NCBI RefSeq assembly: GCF_000001735.4
Contig: NC_003076.8
Span: 23,625,835-23,689,834 of the forward strand
DNA length: 64,000 nucleotides
Direction: 5' to 3'
From: Arabidopsis thaliana
Taxonomy: Eukaryota > Streptophyta > Magnoliopsida > Brassicales > Brassicaceae
This document shows positions 47,297 through 58,109 of this stretch, in pieces (the first letter of the stretch is position 1; each line of letters opens with the position of its first letter). The translations under genes and the position numbers were made by a program. The notes beneath the pieces are model-generated. The model had not been told where the DNA came from. It saw nothing but the letters and a program-made list of their open reading frames with translations, and made no database searches.

Positions 47297-48564
47297 TAGA
47301 GAGGTAATCTCAAATATTCTCAAATCTCAACTCCTTTGCTCATACCTACTTCATACTGTCATGCATCATCTTGGAGGGATTTGTGTCTGTTTCTTTTTCC
47401 TCTCTGAAATATAAATTTGACTTGGGAGAATATGTATCAAATGAAAACAATATGTCACCACAGAAGAAAAGAAGAGTTTAAATATATTTCTTTGGGATAA
47501 TTTAGTAGATGGATTTTTGTATAAAGGTTGGTGTAGAAAGTGAGACTGGGACGTTCGTTAGTGATTGCTCTCTACATATGGGGCGTTGGATTGGGTCTTT
47601 TTGGATCTTACGTGCGACGTCGTTTTCGTAATTTGAAGAAAATCCTTTTCGTGTGGCTCCCATAACCGACTCCGTGACTTTCCCGGAAATTTCCTCAAGA
47701 GAGAAGCGACCTTGTGTCTCATGTTAGTTGCTTCTTCTTCTGCCCTTATTTATATGAATACAAAAATTAATTACTCTTTGATTTGGCCCATTTAAAATTG
47801 CTAACTTCTTCACGCATTCTCGAAATAGAAGAAAACGTGGTATGCTTGTATTAATTGAATGGTTCTGAAAGAGACATTTTCAGAAGAAACAAAAAAGCAA
47901 TTGTGCCAAACTAGAAGAAGAAGCTATAATCGAGGTGTGCTCTACTGAGATTTTGCATGGGTGCTGCAAAAAAAAAAAAGAGATTTGAATGGGCCATGAG
48001 ATGGGCTTTTAATAAAAAAATCATAACAGAAATTAGATGACGTGGAGTGTCGTTTTCTTTCTATTCGAGGTGACGGTGAGAAGGAAAACCGTGTCGTTTA
48101 TATGATTAAGTAAAGAAACGCTTGCCGTTTAATATTTTAGCTTGGCCTGGGTGCCGTGGCAAGTCATGATTGGTGGTTTCTTCGCCGATGTAAAATTCAA
48201 CAGATCGAGAGAGAAAAAACTCTCTCTCCCTCCTCCGTTCACCGTCGCGACTCGGCTCTACAGTGTAAGCTTTCTGATTCTACGGCGATTTCGTTTCTGT
48301 ATCTATGCTTGTAGACTGGGTTTGTTTTATTGGATGATTTGATTTGGAACCTGAAACAGTAAAGTTGTGAGGAATGAGTAGTAGAGTTTCCTATCACAGA
48401 AACTCCAAAACGAATCTGTTAGATAGTGATGATCGACTTTTTTGATTTCTGGAGAAATTCGCTTTTTCTAGGGCTCCTGATGGTGATGGAAATCTCTCTT
48501 TACGATTTGGTTTTGATTTTCTCGCAGACATTTTGTTGAGCAATCTCGTATTTAGAGGATTCCA
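47297..48564. other. Divergent spacer: small membrane gene and SGF11 leader
   Basis: 1.27 kb. It includes copy A of a duplicated segment (about 47,989-48,175) with a GGGCCAT...GGGCTTTT site II pair, the sequence CGCTTGCCGTTTAA and GTGCCGTGGCAAGTCATG. The SGF11 5' leader probably begins soon after it, with an intron in the leader ending at about 48,530 (TTTTCTCGCAG). Confidence 0.5.
47989..48175. repeat. Flanking duplication around SGF11, copy A
   Basis: This segment is similar to 49963-50182 on the other side of SGF11, in the same orientation. Shared blocks include ATGGGCC...GGGCTTTT, ACGTGGAGT, GAAACGCTTGCCGTTTAA (48115-48132) and GTGCCGTGGCAAGTCATGATTGG (48151 onward; the first 20 bases are identical). 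Confidence 0.75.
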
Positions 48565-49390
48565 ATGTCTGGCGCAGAGGATAATAAATCTTCCCATGCT
48601 CAGGTATTTGTTCATTTAGTCTCATCTCATGATGAATTCAATTACTGTTTATATGCTCCACATTCTCGTTCTATGTAAAACTATTAAGATTTCTCCTCCT
48701 TGTTAAAGTAACTGCCTAGTGGAAACTAAGTTAGACTTACGTTTCTTTGCTCTTGAACTTTGCTTGCAGCTTTCGTCCCAAATTTTTCTTGATCTTGTGG
48801 ATTCGGTGATAGCTGATGTAGCATCTGAGTGTCATCGGGTAGCACGACTAGGACTTGATCGTGATTTGGATATAGTAGAAGAAGAGTTGAGATTGTCAGT
48901 GGAAGCGCGTGCGAAGATCGCTGATCCTAGCAACAACCTCGAAACCAACACCAAATATGTTGTTGATATATTTGGGCAGACTCACCCTCCTGTAGCTAGT
49001 GAAGTGTTCAATTGCATGAACTGTGGGCGACAAATTGTTGCAGGAAGGTTTGCTCCTCATCTCGAAAAATGCATGGGAAAGGTGATCTTATTGCTTGCAT
49101 GCCTCCTTATCTCTGTCAGATAGTATTCCAGAATGTGTTGTTTCATTGAACCTCTAGTCCTTACTTTTTTTTTTTTTTTGGAAACCACCTAACAGGGAAG
49201 AAAGGCTCGTGCCAAGACAACCAGAAGCACAACGGCTGCACAGAACCGGAATGCACGACGCAGCCCCAATCCACGATATTCTCCTTATCCAAATTCTGCT
49301 AGTGAGAACCAGTTAGCAAGTGGATCACCTGGTGTTGCAGGTGAAGACTGCTCAAATTTCACAGTTCGAGAGAACGTGAAAGGAGACTGA
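48565..49390 (+). CDS. SGF11: SGF11, SAGA deubiquitination-module zinc-finger subunit
   Basis: This is the plant SGF11, which with ENY2 and UBP22 forms the module that removes ubiquitin from histone H2B. Exons 48565-48603, 48770-49081 and 49196-49390 join in frame to 181 residues. An N-terminal helix (SSQIFLDLVDSVIADVASEC) should thread through the module. The single zinc finger is at 93-117, with C95, C98, H110 and C114 (FNCMNCGRQIVAGRFAPHLE). A basic, Ser/Asn-rich tail follows (KGRKARAKTTRSTTA). The short first exon encodes only 13 residues, MSGAEDNKSSHAQ. The gene is flanked on both sides by a duplicated promoter-like segment. Confidence 0.95.
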
Positions 49391-49962
49391 AGTACAACTG
49401 ATGAGAGGCTTATACTGATTACTGAACGACAATGTGGCTAGTAACTGACTCGACCAGACTGGTATAAATCGAATTGCTAGGTTTATATTCAGTTCACAAA
49501 AAAAGAGAGAAAAGCGGCGCAAAAGGAAAAGTAGCGGAGGTTCATAATGTAGCTATTTCTACAGCTTACTAATGGGGTATCAATATATTAGTACATGCAC
49601 CATCATGTTATAATTACAAAAAACTCTGTAGAGTCCTCAATCAAACAGTTCCCACTGTTGTGTTATGATTGTTAAAGTGTTTGGAGCAAAAGAAAAGCAC
49701 AAAATTCCGGACCTGGCAAAGGCAAATCCTGCTTGGTTGCGTTGTGGTTCATGTCGCGGTTGACTGTTTGTTTTCTGACAAGAAACAGTAAAAACAGACA
49801 AGTCTTTGGAGCAAAAGAAAAACACATTCGCTGGGGAATTTATATAAACAAATCGAAGCATTATTATTGTACATCAACCATAGGGCCTAACATGGGCCTA
49901 AGCTTGTGCTGTTGGTTCTTCACTATATCAAACTTGTCATCATCACATACAAATCTCATTTT

Positions 49963-50182
49963 CATGGGCCTTAAGGTGGGCTTTTATAAAAAACAATTTA
50001 GCACAAATTAGAGAACGTGGAGTTGTATTCGCGGTCACGGTAAAACGAAACGGACATAATAAAAAAAGTGTTTGTGATTGTTCCAGAAGAAATGAAACAA
50101 AAGATACGGTATAAAACTAATAGAGGAAACGCTTGCCGTTTAACGTTTTAGCTGCTGCAGTGCCGTGGCAAGTCATGATTGG
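49963..50182. repeat. Flanking duplication around SGF11, copy B
   Basis: Direct copy of 47989-48175. It keeps the site II pair (ATGGGCC, GGGCTTTT), ACGTGGAGT, GAAACGCTTGCCGTTTAA and GTGCCGTGGCAAGTCATGATTGG, with a longer middle. It lies 3' of SGF11, where no same-strand gene follows. Confidence 0.75.
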
Positions 50183-50271
50183 TTGATAAAATTATAGAGT
50201 GATTGGGTTCGGGGCACTGCAGCAGCTATGATTCAGAAGTCCGCCGACTCGCCACGGCACGAACCCAATCA
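50151..50271. repeat. Cluster of overlapping inverted repeats
   Basis: Three inverted pairs overlap. GCTGCTGCAGTGCC at 50151-50164 matches 50212-50225 exactly. TGATTGGGTTCG at 50200-50211 matches 50260-50271 exactly. GTGCCGTGGCAAGTC at 50160-50174 matches 50246-50260 with one mismatch. They cannot all pair at once, so the stretch could switch between foldbacks. Confidence 0.8.
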
Positions 50272-51071
50272 ACCTCATCACTCATTCTACCGATTTTGGC
50301 CTCTTTTGTGAATAGTTTAGCTTTTGTCCTTAGGGAAGAAATGCGATGAGTGATTTCAGGGTTTAGGTCTAAAAATACAAAGAGTGTTAGAGTAAGCAAT
50401 CAAGATAGTAAACTTTGAAAACAACCTCTCAGCTCATTTGATGGAAAACCATACTTTGATCGAAGACTAGAAATATCATAAAGGTTAATTATATGTTGTG
50501 GTCATTAGAAAGTTAACGTTTTTCTTAATTGATCACTCGTTTCTCGATACCTATTTAGTTCTAAATCGATGTATGTAGACGAAATAAACTAGTCTTCAAA
50601 ACAAAACTGCAAAGCATGGTGGTGTCCTACCGAATATGAAATGATATGGAAGATAGAAGAAGAGGCCAAGAATAATGGAAAATACAAAAGCATAATTTTA
50701 AGTTTGCAACAATAAGTTCAACAGTAGTTAGTTTGCTTTTGATCCCAACCCAACCAAATGAGAAGTGAGTGATGTTGCCCTCTGAGATTCTTTCACTGTC
50801 GCTCTCTACGCTTTTTTCATCTTTCAAAATCACACAACTCCATATTTTACATGAGATCTAATTACATATTACAATTTAATTAAGATTACATGACCTTATT
50901 AGATTTTGCCTCCATTAGCTTTAAATCTTCAACCAAAAGCTTAATCAAATAGATTACCTCTTTTGTAAACATCTTTCTGTTTTTTAACCACACGAGGCTT
51001 TTGGTTATTCATATTCCATTTCCAAAATTGTTCACAACAACATTTTTACTTGTCTATATATAATAATATTT

Positions 51072-51998
51072 CTATTTAGATGAATCTTGCCTCGCCGTCG
51101 GGAACACTTTGTTACGCTCCGATCTACTACTACTACTACTTAACATCCTCATCAACGAACTCGATGCTGATGACGTCATTGACATTGATCTTCTCCGATC
51201 ACTTCTTGTTCCTCCATCGTTGATCTCCTCATCATCATCAAACACTTCAATTCTAACCTCTTCTTCTCCATCGTCATCCCCTGTTTTGAGATCATCTTCC
51301 ATTACAGAAAGAGACAGTGAAACTCTCCGATCACCGGAGACGTTGCTCTCGTTTTCTCCCGCTGGAGACATTTGTAATCTAACCTCTGCTTCTTCTTCGA
51401 CGGCGTTAACGGCCAGCTTAAGATTTTCTTCATCGGAGACGGCGGCAAGAACAGGGGATCGACAGAGAGGACACGTGGAATGAGAGGACAACCACATATC
51501 TATACACTCTACGTGAAACCCATGTCCACAATTTCTCAACTTTCTACCAAAATCTCCAGCTTCCCATAACCCCAAACATATCACACACTCTTCTTCTTCA
51601 TCCTCCTCTTCCTCGTTTTCTTCGTAAACAAACAGAGGAATTGAAGAAATCACTGAAGAATCCAAACCTTTGTCATCCCTTGTTGCAGTAGCAGCTGGAG
51701 AAGATACTCCATCATCAAAACCTCCGAGTGGGAGAGAAGGTATGATTCTTGTTGTCGTCACTGTTCTTCTCCGGTTTCTTCGTCTTCTCCGGCGATGTCT
51801 AGCGGCGGCGGAGAAATCTTGATGAGAGGGAGACCAGAAAAAGCGAGCGTAGAAATGGAGAAGCAAGACGAAGAGGACGACTAAGAGAAGGAAGACTAGA
51901 GCAGCTAAAAGAACATTGGAATTGTAAGAAGATAAGATCTTGAGGAAGCTTGAGAGACTGCTTTTGACACTCATTGAGCCGCCGTCTTCTTCACTCAT
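51072..51998 (-). CDS. ATL63: ATL63, RING-H2 E3 ubiquitin ligase
   Basis: This is an intronless 308-residue ATL-family membrane-anchored E3 ligase. The membrane helix is at about 28-50 (NVLLAALVFLLLVVLFVLLL). A basic patch follows (RHRRRRRRNRRRTV), then the GLD-like segment GLDSSVISSIPLFVY, a highly acidic stretch (ENEEEEDEEEE) and the RING-H2 with C138, C141, C157, H159, H162, C165, C176 and C179. The conserved Pro and Trp are in place (CIDMWLSSHSTCPLCR). The long C-terminal tail is Ser- and Asp/Glu-rich and likely carries phosphosites and degradation signals. The start is ATG 51998 (MSEEDGGSMSVK). Confidence 0.95.
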   Translation of the reverse strand: MSEEDGGSMSVKSSLSSFLKILSSYNSNVLLAALVFLLLVVLFVLLLHFYARFFWSPSHQDFSAAARHRRRRRRNRRRTVTTTRIIPSLPLGGFDDGVSSPAATATRDDKGLDSSVISSIPLFVYEENEEEEDEEEECVICLGLWEAGDFGRKLRNCGHGFHVECIDMWLSSHSTCPLCRSPVLAAVSDEENLKLAVNAVEEEAEVRLQMSPAGENESNVSGDRRVSLSLSVMEDDLKTGDDDGEEEVRIEVFDDDEEINDGGTRSDRRRSMSMTSSASSSLMRMLSSSSSRSERNKVFPTARQDSSK

Positions 51999-54484
51999 AA
52001 TCTTGGAGAGACTTCTCTTTTATCTCTTGATTTCTTTATTTTGTTGGAGGGCCAACTATATACATGTGTCTAGAGTAAAAGTGTATAGTATAGGGATAAT
52101 CAAAATTACGCATATTACGAACAAAAATGAAAGAAATATATTAGTCGTTTTCCTTTATATAATAAACCCATAAAATCAGGATATTTGGTCAACAATAATT
52201 TCTCAATTTAAGAATATTTAATAGAAGTAGCTAACTCATTCTTGAACCTGAAAATAATATTGAGGACCAATGTATAATTCCTTATGAATAAAAAAAAATT
52301 ATATATATGGATTACATGCATAATCATTGTTTGGAATATTGATGAAATGTGATGTGTAGAAGTACTTGAAAAGAAAATTATGGGCCTTTGTCTTTTAGTG
52401 TGTTGTGGTTGCAACCAAAATAATAGAGTTTAAAAGAAGGGTGGGGTTTGTTTTGTATCTTTATAACTACATTATGAACCAATCTCTAAACATATGTTGA
52501 TATATATACTTCCATAGATTTTTTTGTGTGTTCTATATATATACTCGATTTTAGGTTCAACTTCAACACATGACCTTGTCATTAAACAAATTACATAATA
52601 GTCTTAATACATCAAGTAATCCTGCGTTCCTAAATTGTCATTAGTAAGATGAAGAACTATATAAACAAATGAGAATCAGAAATGGGTAATAATACAAGAG
52701 AAGTAGGTAATGGATGTCACATGAAAGTTAGCTTAGAAAAGAAGGCAAGTAGGGTGAGAGATCGGAAGATTTTACGTGAACATAAAGCAAAAGTAGAAGA
52801 CGAGGAACGCTATGCAATTTTTTCATCAAAACCTCTTTACACGTTTCTCTATTAATCAAATCTTATACTACTACTTTTATTCGTTTTTCTTAAAAAGCAT
52901 ATATTATAGTATCATATCATCTATACCTGCGACATATATATTCGATGTGCGCAGGACCTAACCACGAGGAGCCGAGGAGGGTCTTTGATGGTAAATCTTC
53001 AAAACTAAGTGACTCGTCAAGGCGACGGAGGGAACAAATCCCCATGATTCTCTAAAATGATAATTTTTTTCACTTCTCAATATTATAGACTATAGTACTA
53101 AAGAATAAAAGAATAATGCTTCCTAAATTTCGATTAGCTTAAGGGTCATTTAAGAGTTTTCTTATATTTTTGCATTATTCACATAGAAGTGCAGGTATTG
53201 TACTTGAGTGGTATAATAATTGTTTGTCAAACAGGTGCGAGAAAATGACTTTCCATGAAAATGGCAGTCATGGAAATAATAAGAAAGATATAAATGTAGA
53301 TAGGTGAGGGGGGGGGGGGGGGAGAGATTTGGAGTCTATAATAAGAACTTTATTGACCAAAAGTGACTCTTCTTCCCATAAAATAAGGATTGCAATTGCA
53401 GTTGCCAACACCACAACACTACTCCTTATTTTGGGCCTTTATTTTTCCAACTTCCAAGCATTTAGCCTTCTTTACTTCTTTTTGACCTATTTTCTTTTGT
53501 TCCTTGTTGGTCATGTTGTAACTCTTAGCTTTATGCGTTCAGTTCCTTGATTTGGTTTGGTTTAAGCATTTTGGGTTCTTTTCACTTTTGAGAAATGAGT
53601 CGGAGTTAGAAAACCACATTTTATTTTGGTTTTGGTTTGGATATAATCGTATAATCATATAAATATAAGTATTCTTGCATATAATTAACTAAAATATGAT
53701 TTTTAAAAAATATGATTTATTATAAAAGTTTAGTTTCGACTTTGATGTTCGGTATTGTTTGTTTTTTTCGCCATTTCTAGTAAATAGTAATAATATAGTT
53801 GTGCTACAAATTGTAGCCTACAATGTACAATTGTATGTAAGAAATAGTTGGCACATACATCAAAGTATCAATTATCATACATCCACTTACTAGTGCTATT
53901 GTGAAGATAAACGTTTAGAAAAACACATACAAGGGTACTTAGAAATGAGGCATAAAAGATAAAATCTGATATTCAATGCAGGAACAGCTCATGGTCAGAG
54001 GAAATTAAATGGTGAAAGAGAGATAGAGAAGTGCTTAAAACATGGTGTTATTTGTGGTGGAGCCTTTCGAATTATAGGTTTAGGGTCCATACAAATTTGT
54101 TGGGTCCAAAATTAACTAACTAGTTTTTACTTCTTAGAAGCACCACATGATTGTTCCCTTTGCTGCAACACCAAACATGTCAATTACAGATTGTGTAACC
54201 TGCTGGCCACAAATCCATTTCGGATGATTGAAGATGAAAGCAAGGATACTAATTTGATGCCGAATACTATTATCTTAAACCAAATTGACACAGTAAAGAG
54301 ACGACACAATAGTCAAACACTTACACAGCAACAACATAAAAAAAAATCTTAAGATTCTCTTTCTCTAACACAGCGCAAAGACTCAAACTTTTGAAGCTAC
54401 CATCATGTTCAGTGCCAAGTATAATATATTAAAATAAAGCAAAGCACACTTAGTGATGCCAACAACCAATTTTAATTTGATCAC
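51999..54484. other. Intergenic: ATL63 promoter and RanBP1c 3' side
   Basis: About 2.5 kb, AT-rich. A slightly GC-richer stretch lies at about 52,950-53,040. A G15 homopolymer is at 53308-53322. The open frame just after it (53329-53550) has no ATG at its start and no family match. No other feature is supported. Confidence 0.5.
53308..53322. repeat. G15 homopolymer
   Basis: Fifteen consecutive G on the plus strand in an otherwise AT-rich spacer. Long G runs are much rarer than A/T runs in this window and could form a G-quadruplex. Confidence 0.9.
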
Positions 54485-55880
54485 TTAAGTGCTTGCCTCT
54501 GTTTTCTTCTCTTCTTCTACCTTCTCCTTTTTTGTTTCTTTATCTTCCTTTGCAGGCTCTTTCTCTTCTGCTTCCTTGGCTTTCTCCTCACTTATATTTT
54601 CCTCAACCGAAAGATTCTCTATTAAACCAGCAGCCTCGTCGCCCTGGGTGCTCTCTTTCCCTACTTGCTGGCTTTCAGCTATTTCAGTGAACTTCTCCAT
54701 AAATGTTTTGCAATCTGTTGATGCAACACTATCAGTTAGCCACTCGAGAATCTAAAACCAAAAAGACAGATGCAGACCCTAGGATATTAATCTCATAGAT
54801 TATGTCAGCGTCTAATTTAACATAGATACGATTATGGTAGTTGTTTAGCACAACTTAAGGATCATGGAACCCTTTTGTTCATTTGTTTAGTGATAAGACC
54901 CACAACCGCAGAGACCAACAGAGTCTTGGAAAATGGCCTGAGATGTTTATTCTCAAGACAACAATGTCTCCCTAAAATTATAAAATGAGGCAACATTATA
55001 AGTATTGCCACTACAAAAGCAGTATTCCATTTCAGTCTTGAGCTATCTATATGGACTTGATGAATCACAATTCATGGGAGACTTAAATCATCACAACTAG
55101 AGTCTTATAAAGAATACCTTCCAAACCATCTTCCCTGATTCAACTATCATAAATTAAACATCGAATACTACTAAATGTACCCACGTTACTCTCAATCAAA
55201 AACAAGTATACGAATTTCACAAGTATAAACTTACTCTCAATGGAAGCAAATCGAATGCAGAAAAGCTCATCTTTCAACTCGCCGTCGGAGAAATCAGTAG
55301 CGTGCCATAAACAAGACTTTTCATTCCCACTATGTTCCTGAACACTCATCCCAGACGAAACTGCATAATTTCAACAAAAGATACATAAAGTTTAGCCCTT
55401 TCGAAGAAAAAAAAAAAAGATCTTCTTCGAGAGAGAATCAAACATACTGAGGTGATTGGCACAGATCTTTAGGGTTTTAGATTGTCTCATAACAAGACGA
55501 ACTTTTCCAGTTTCCTTATGCTTCAATAACTTCACAGTTCCAGCTCCTCTCTCCTTCCATTGGTTCCCTTCTTTATCGAATCGATACATCTTCGATTTCC
55601 TACAAAATCATAAACCCAGAAGAATACATCTTCTATCAAAAATCCGACACTCATCTTCTATCGAAAATCCAACACTCACTTTAACCAGAGGCAAGGAAAC
55701 TAGAATATTAACGGAACGAGTAACATACAGATCGAGGACGGCGTCTTCATCTTCTTCGCCGGTGGTGACTGCAACCTCTTCAAGCCTAACGATCGGAGCT
55801 ACCTGAGCTCCGGTGTCTTCATCTTCGTTGACTTCGGTTTCATCTTCACGGTTCTCACGCTCTGGCTCAGTGCTCGCCAT
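54485..55880 (-). CDS. RANBP1C: RanBP1c, Ran-GTP-binding nuclear transport factor
   Basis: This is a cytosolic Ran-binding protein 1 that binds Ran-GTP and stimulates RanGAP in nuclear export recycling. Exons 55729-55880, 55448-55599, 55235-55360 and 54485-54714 join in frame to 219 residues. An acidic N-terminus ([11 protein letters not shown]) leads to the Ran-binding domain at about 28-165: [53 protein letters not shown] and [20 protein letters not shown]. The C-terminal ~50 residues are a strongly charged Lys/Glu tail ([20 protein letters not shown]) expected to be disordered or helical. Intron 3 is 520 bases. The paralogue letter is taken from the gene order. Confidence 0.94.
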
Positions 55881-57673
55881 CTCTGTATTGAAACTTGAAA
55901 GTGTGTGTGTGTGCTCTGCAACTTCTTTGGTTGTTCAATTTGGGAGAAGAAGTTTCGAGAACCAGAAGAAAAAACTGGAACCAGGGTTTTTAAACTTTAT
56001 ATCCAAAGTTAGGCTTCTGAATTATCTCTAGTGGGCTAACAGGTCATTATCTCGGTCATTTAAGCCCATTAAGGCCCTATACGACAATTCATGATTTTGG
56101 TATGTAGATGAAGCTAGAAAGTGTGAACTCGTATCGACAATATAGAGGATGAAACATCATGGCTAAGGAACGCCACAGCTCAAAGACCTGTAATGAGTAA
56201 TGTACCATATTTAAATTATGTATAATCTCTTTACAAAACTAAAAGTAATACAGATACTCCACATTTATCTTGGAGTAGAATGTAGATGATGCTCTATGAA
56301 TGTACTCCATCCTTAACACATACGAAAAAAATTTGAACTGCTTTTTTTTTCTCAGTCGTGGACTGCCTTTGTAGTGTTAAGGTAGACCACCGTGACAATC
56401 TTTATATATGAACGGAGGTGGATTATTTATTTATTAATTTTTTTTTTTTTGAGAGGTGGATTATTTACAAATGGATATTATATAATGTAATCAATCATGC
56501 TTTGATATCAAGCTGATGTCACTCGACACTAGTATTCAATCAACTACTGCCGATGCTAGTACAATGTAAGCTGAATATGAACATTTATAAATTTTGGAAA
56601 CGTGTTAAACATTCAATTAACAAATTTTTTTTTTGACCTGTTTTTTATCGTAACAAAATACCACTTGTTTGCCTTCTCGTTACAGTAGGAAAAAGAAACG
56701 TTTTCATTGTCGACGACTCAAAGAGTAGAACCTGAAGTCCGATAACAGTCGATAGGTAGTAAGATATTTTGACCAAAACATCGTGAATTTATTGAAATGC
56801 TGAACGAAAACTGATACAACATCATTTCATGGACTCGAGAACTCTTATTACTGGCACGGTAATATTGAATATTGATGCTAAAGTCAAAAGGGACCCGCTT
56901 AGTCATTTGTCTGATTTCCAATTTTAAAATCCGTTTTTGAATGAAGCTGCGTTGTTTCAATGACAAATCTTCGTGTTTGTATAATTTAGGGTCTGAAATA
57001 AATAGTCAACAAGCAAAACCCAAAACGATATGAACTGGAAGGTTGTGTCAGATTACAAATGAATCATCAAAGGGATTAAAATCCTCAGACAGGGATAACT
57101 GTTTTTTCATATTTGTTCTCATCATCCACAATCTAATTTCATTAAATCAAAAAGAGAAAACATAATTCCTTAGAATTCAAAGATTAGCCTCAGCAGTCCT
57201 AGTCAAGAAGATAGTATATCAACACACTTATTGAAATTTCAGTAACCATTAATATCTAATCTTCATCAGCCTCTTTATCAGATTAAACAAAAAAACATTA
57301 ACCAACAAAAACAAATTGAAGTTGTTAAATCATATTAGAAAGAAGAACTCAGTCCCTTAGATGTTCATAATAATGCGATCATTACCGCAATCATTACAGG
57401 TCTGTAAACTGACTCATCACTGTTCTTCCAAAAACTTATACAAAAACCCAAATCTAGATTTCAATACGAATAATATATAGCTGCTCAGTTGTGATTCTCC
57501 CAAATCAACATCAGCAAAAATCGTATAAATACGAAATCACCGAAGATTCATAGGGAGAATTATATAAATAACGAAAGCAACACGATTGATTTTGCTTCAA
57601 GGGAACGAATCATATGGGAACGAACAAATCCACATAGACTATCTGATGAAGCCAATCTTTCAATAAACATAAA
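55881..57673. other. Intergenic upstream of RanBP1c
   Basis: About 1.8 kb. Site II-type motifs at 56,032-56,085 (GTGGGCTAA, AAGCCCATTAAGGCCC) probably serve RanBP1c. The remainder is AT-rich; the far end may contain the 3' end of the doubtful small ORF at 57674. No other gene is seen. Confidence 0.5.
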
Positions 57674-57877
57674 TCATGATAATCCTAGACAAAAGGCAAG
57701 CCCAATAACAACAATAGAGAGAACACCAAACCCTATGAAAACTACAGGATTAAAAACGAAGCTTTTCAGTGAATTGATTTTGGATTGCTTCTTCTTAAAC
57801 TCTAAAGTTGGATTTCCTCTATTTATAGTAGAGAGGTTTTGAGAAAACCCTAAAAGGCTTTTTTCCAATAAGCCCAT
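57674..57877 (-). CDS. Possible 67-residue membrane peptide (doubtful)
   Basis: An ATG ORF starting MGLLEKSLLGFSQN and ending with a clear hydrophobic segment (NPVVFIGFGVLSIVVIGLAF) would make a tail-anchored peptide. Against this, an in-sense TATAAATA (about 57,822-57,829) and a telo-box-like AAACCCTAA lie inside the ORF, and site II motifs lie at 57,869-57,925. Transcription may therefore start downstream of this ATG. I do not recognise a family. Confidence 0.3.
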   Translation of the reverse strand: MGLLEKSLLGFSQNLSTINRGNPTLEFKKKQSKINSLKSFVFNPVVFIGFGVLSIVVIGLAFCLGLS

Positions 57878-58109
57878 CGAATGTATTTTTTTAAAAGCCC
57901 AATACTGTTTGTTTTGGGCTTGCCATTGTTAAATTTCTTGTTACTATGCTTTGTTTGCATGGAATAAAAATTATAATTCATTTGAAAGAAAATTTCCTCA
58001 AAAAGTTTATACAATTGACTGATTCCGTGATTAATCTTAAGATTCTCTCTTCGAATGTGTTAAAATATTACTAACCGAATAATTTGATGGAAAGAGATTT
58101 AAAAAGAAG

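Larger units (their letters stand above)
49391..51071. other. Spacer with duplication copy B and inverted repeats
   Basis: 1.68 kb between the SGF11 and ATL63 stop codons (convergent). The first ~250 bases would be SGF11 3' UTR. Two copies of a 22-base motif (TTGGAGCAAAAGAAAA...) lie near 49,681 and 49,804. Duplication copy B is at about 49,963-50,182 and runs into an inverted-repeat cluster at 50,151-50,271. The remainder is AT-rich ATL63 3' flank. Confidence 0.6.

Noticed and set aside
53329-53550. 73-residue hydrophobic ORF after the G15 run
   Set aside because: It starts at a TTG, has no early ATG and matches no family that I know; T-rich sequence translates as hydrophobic residues by chance.
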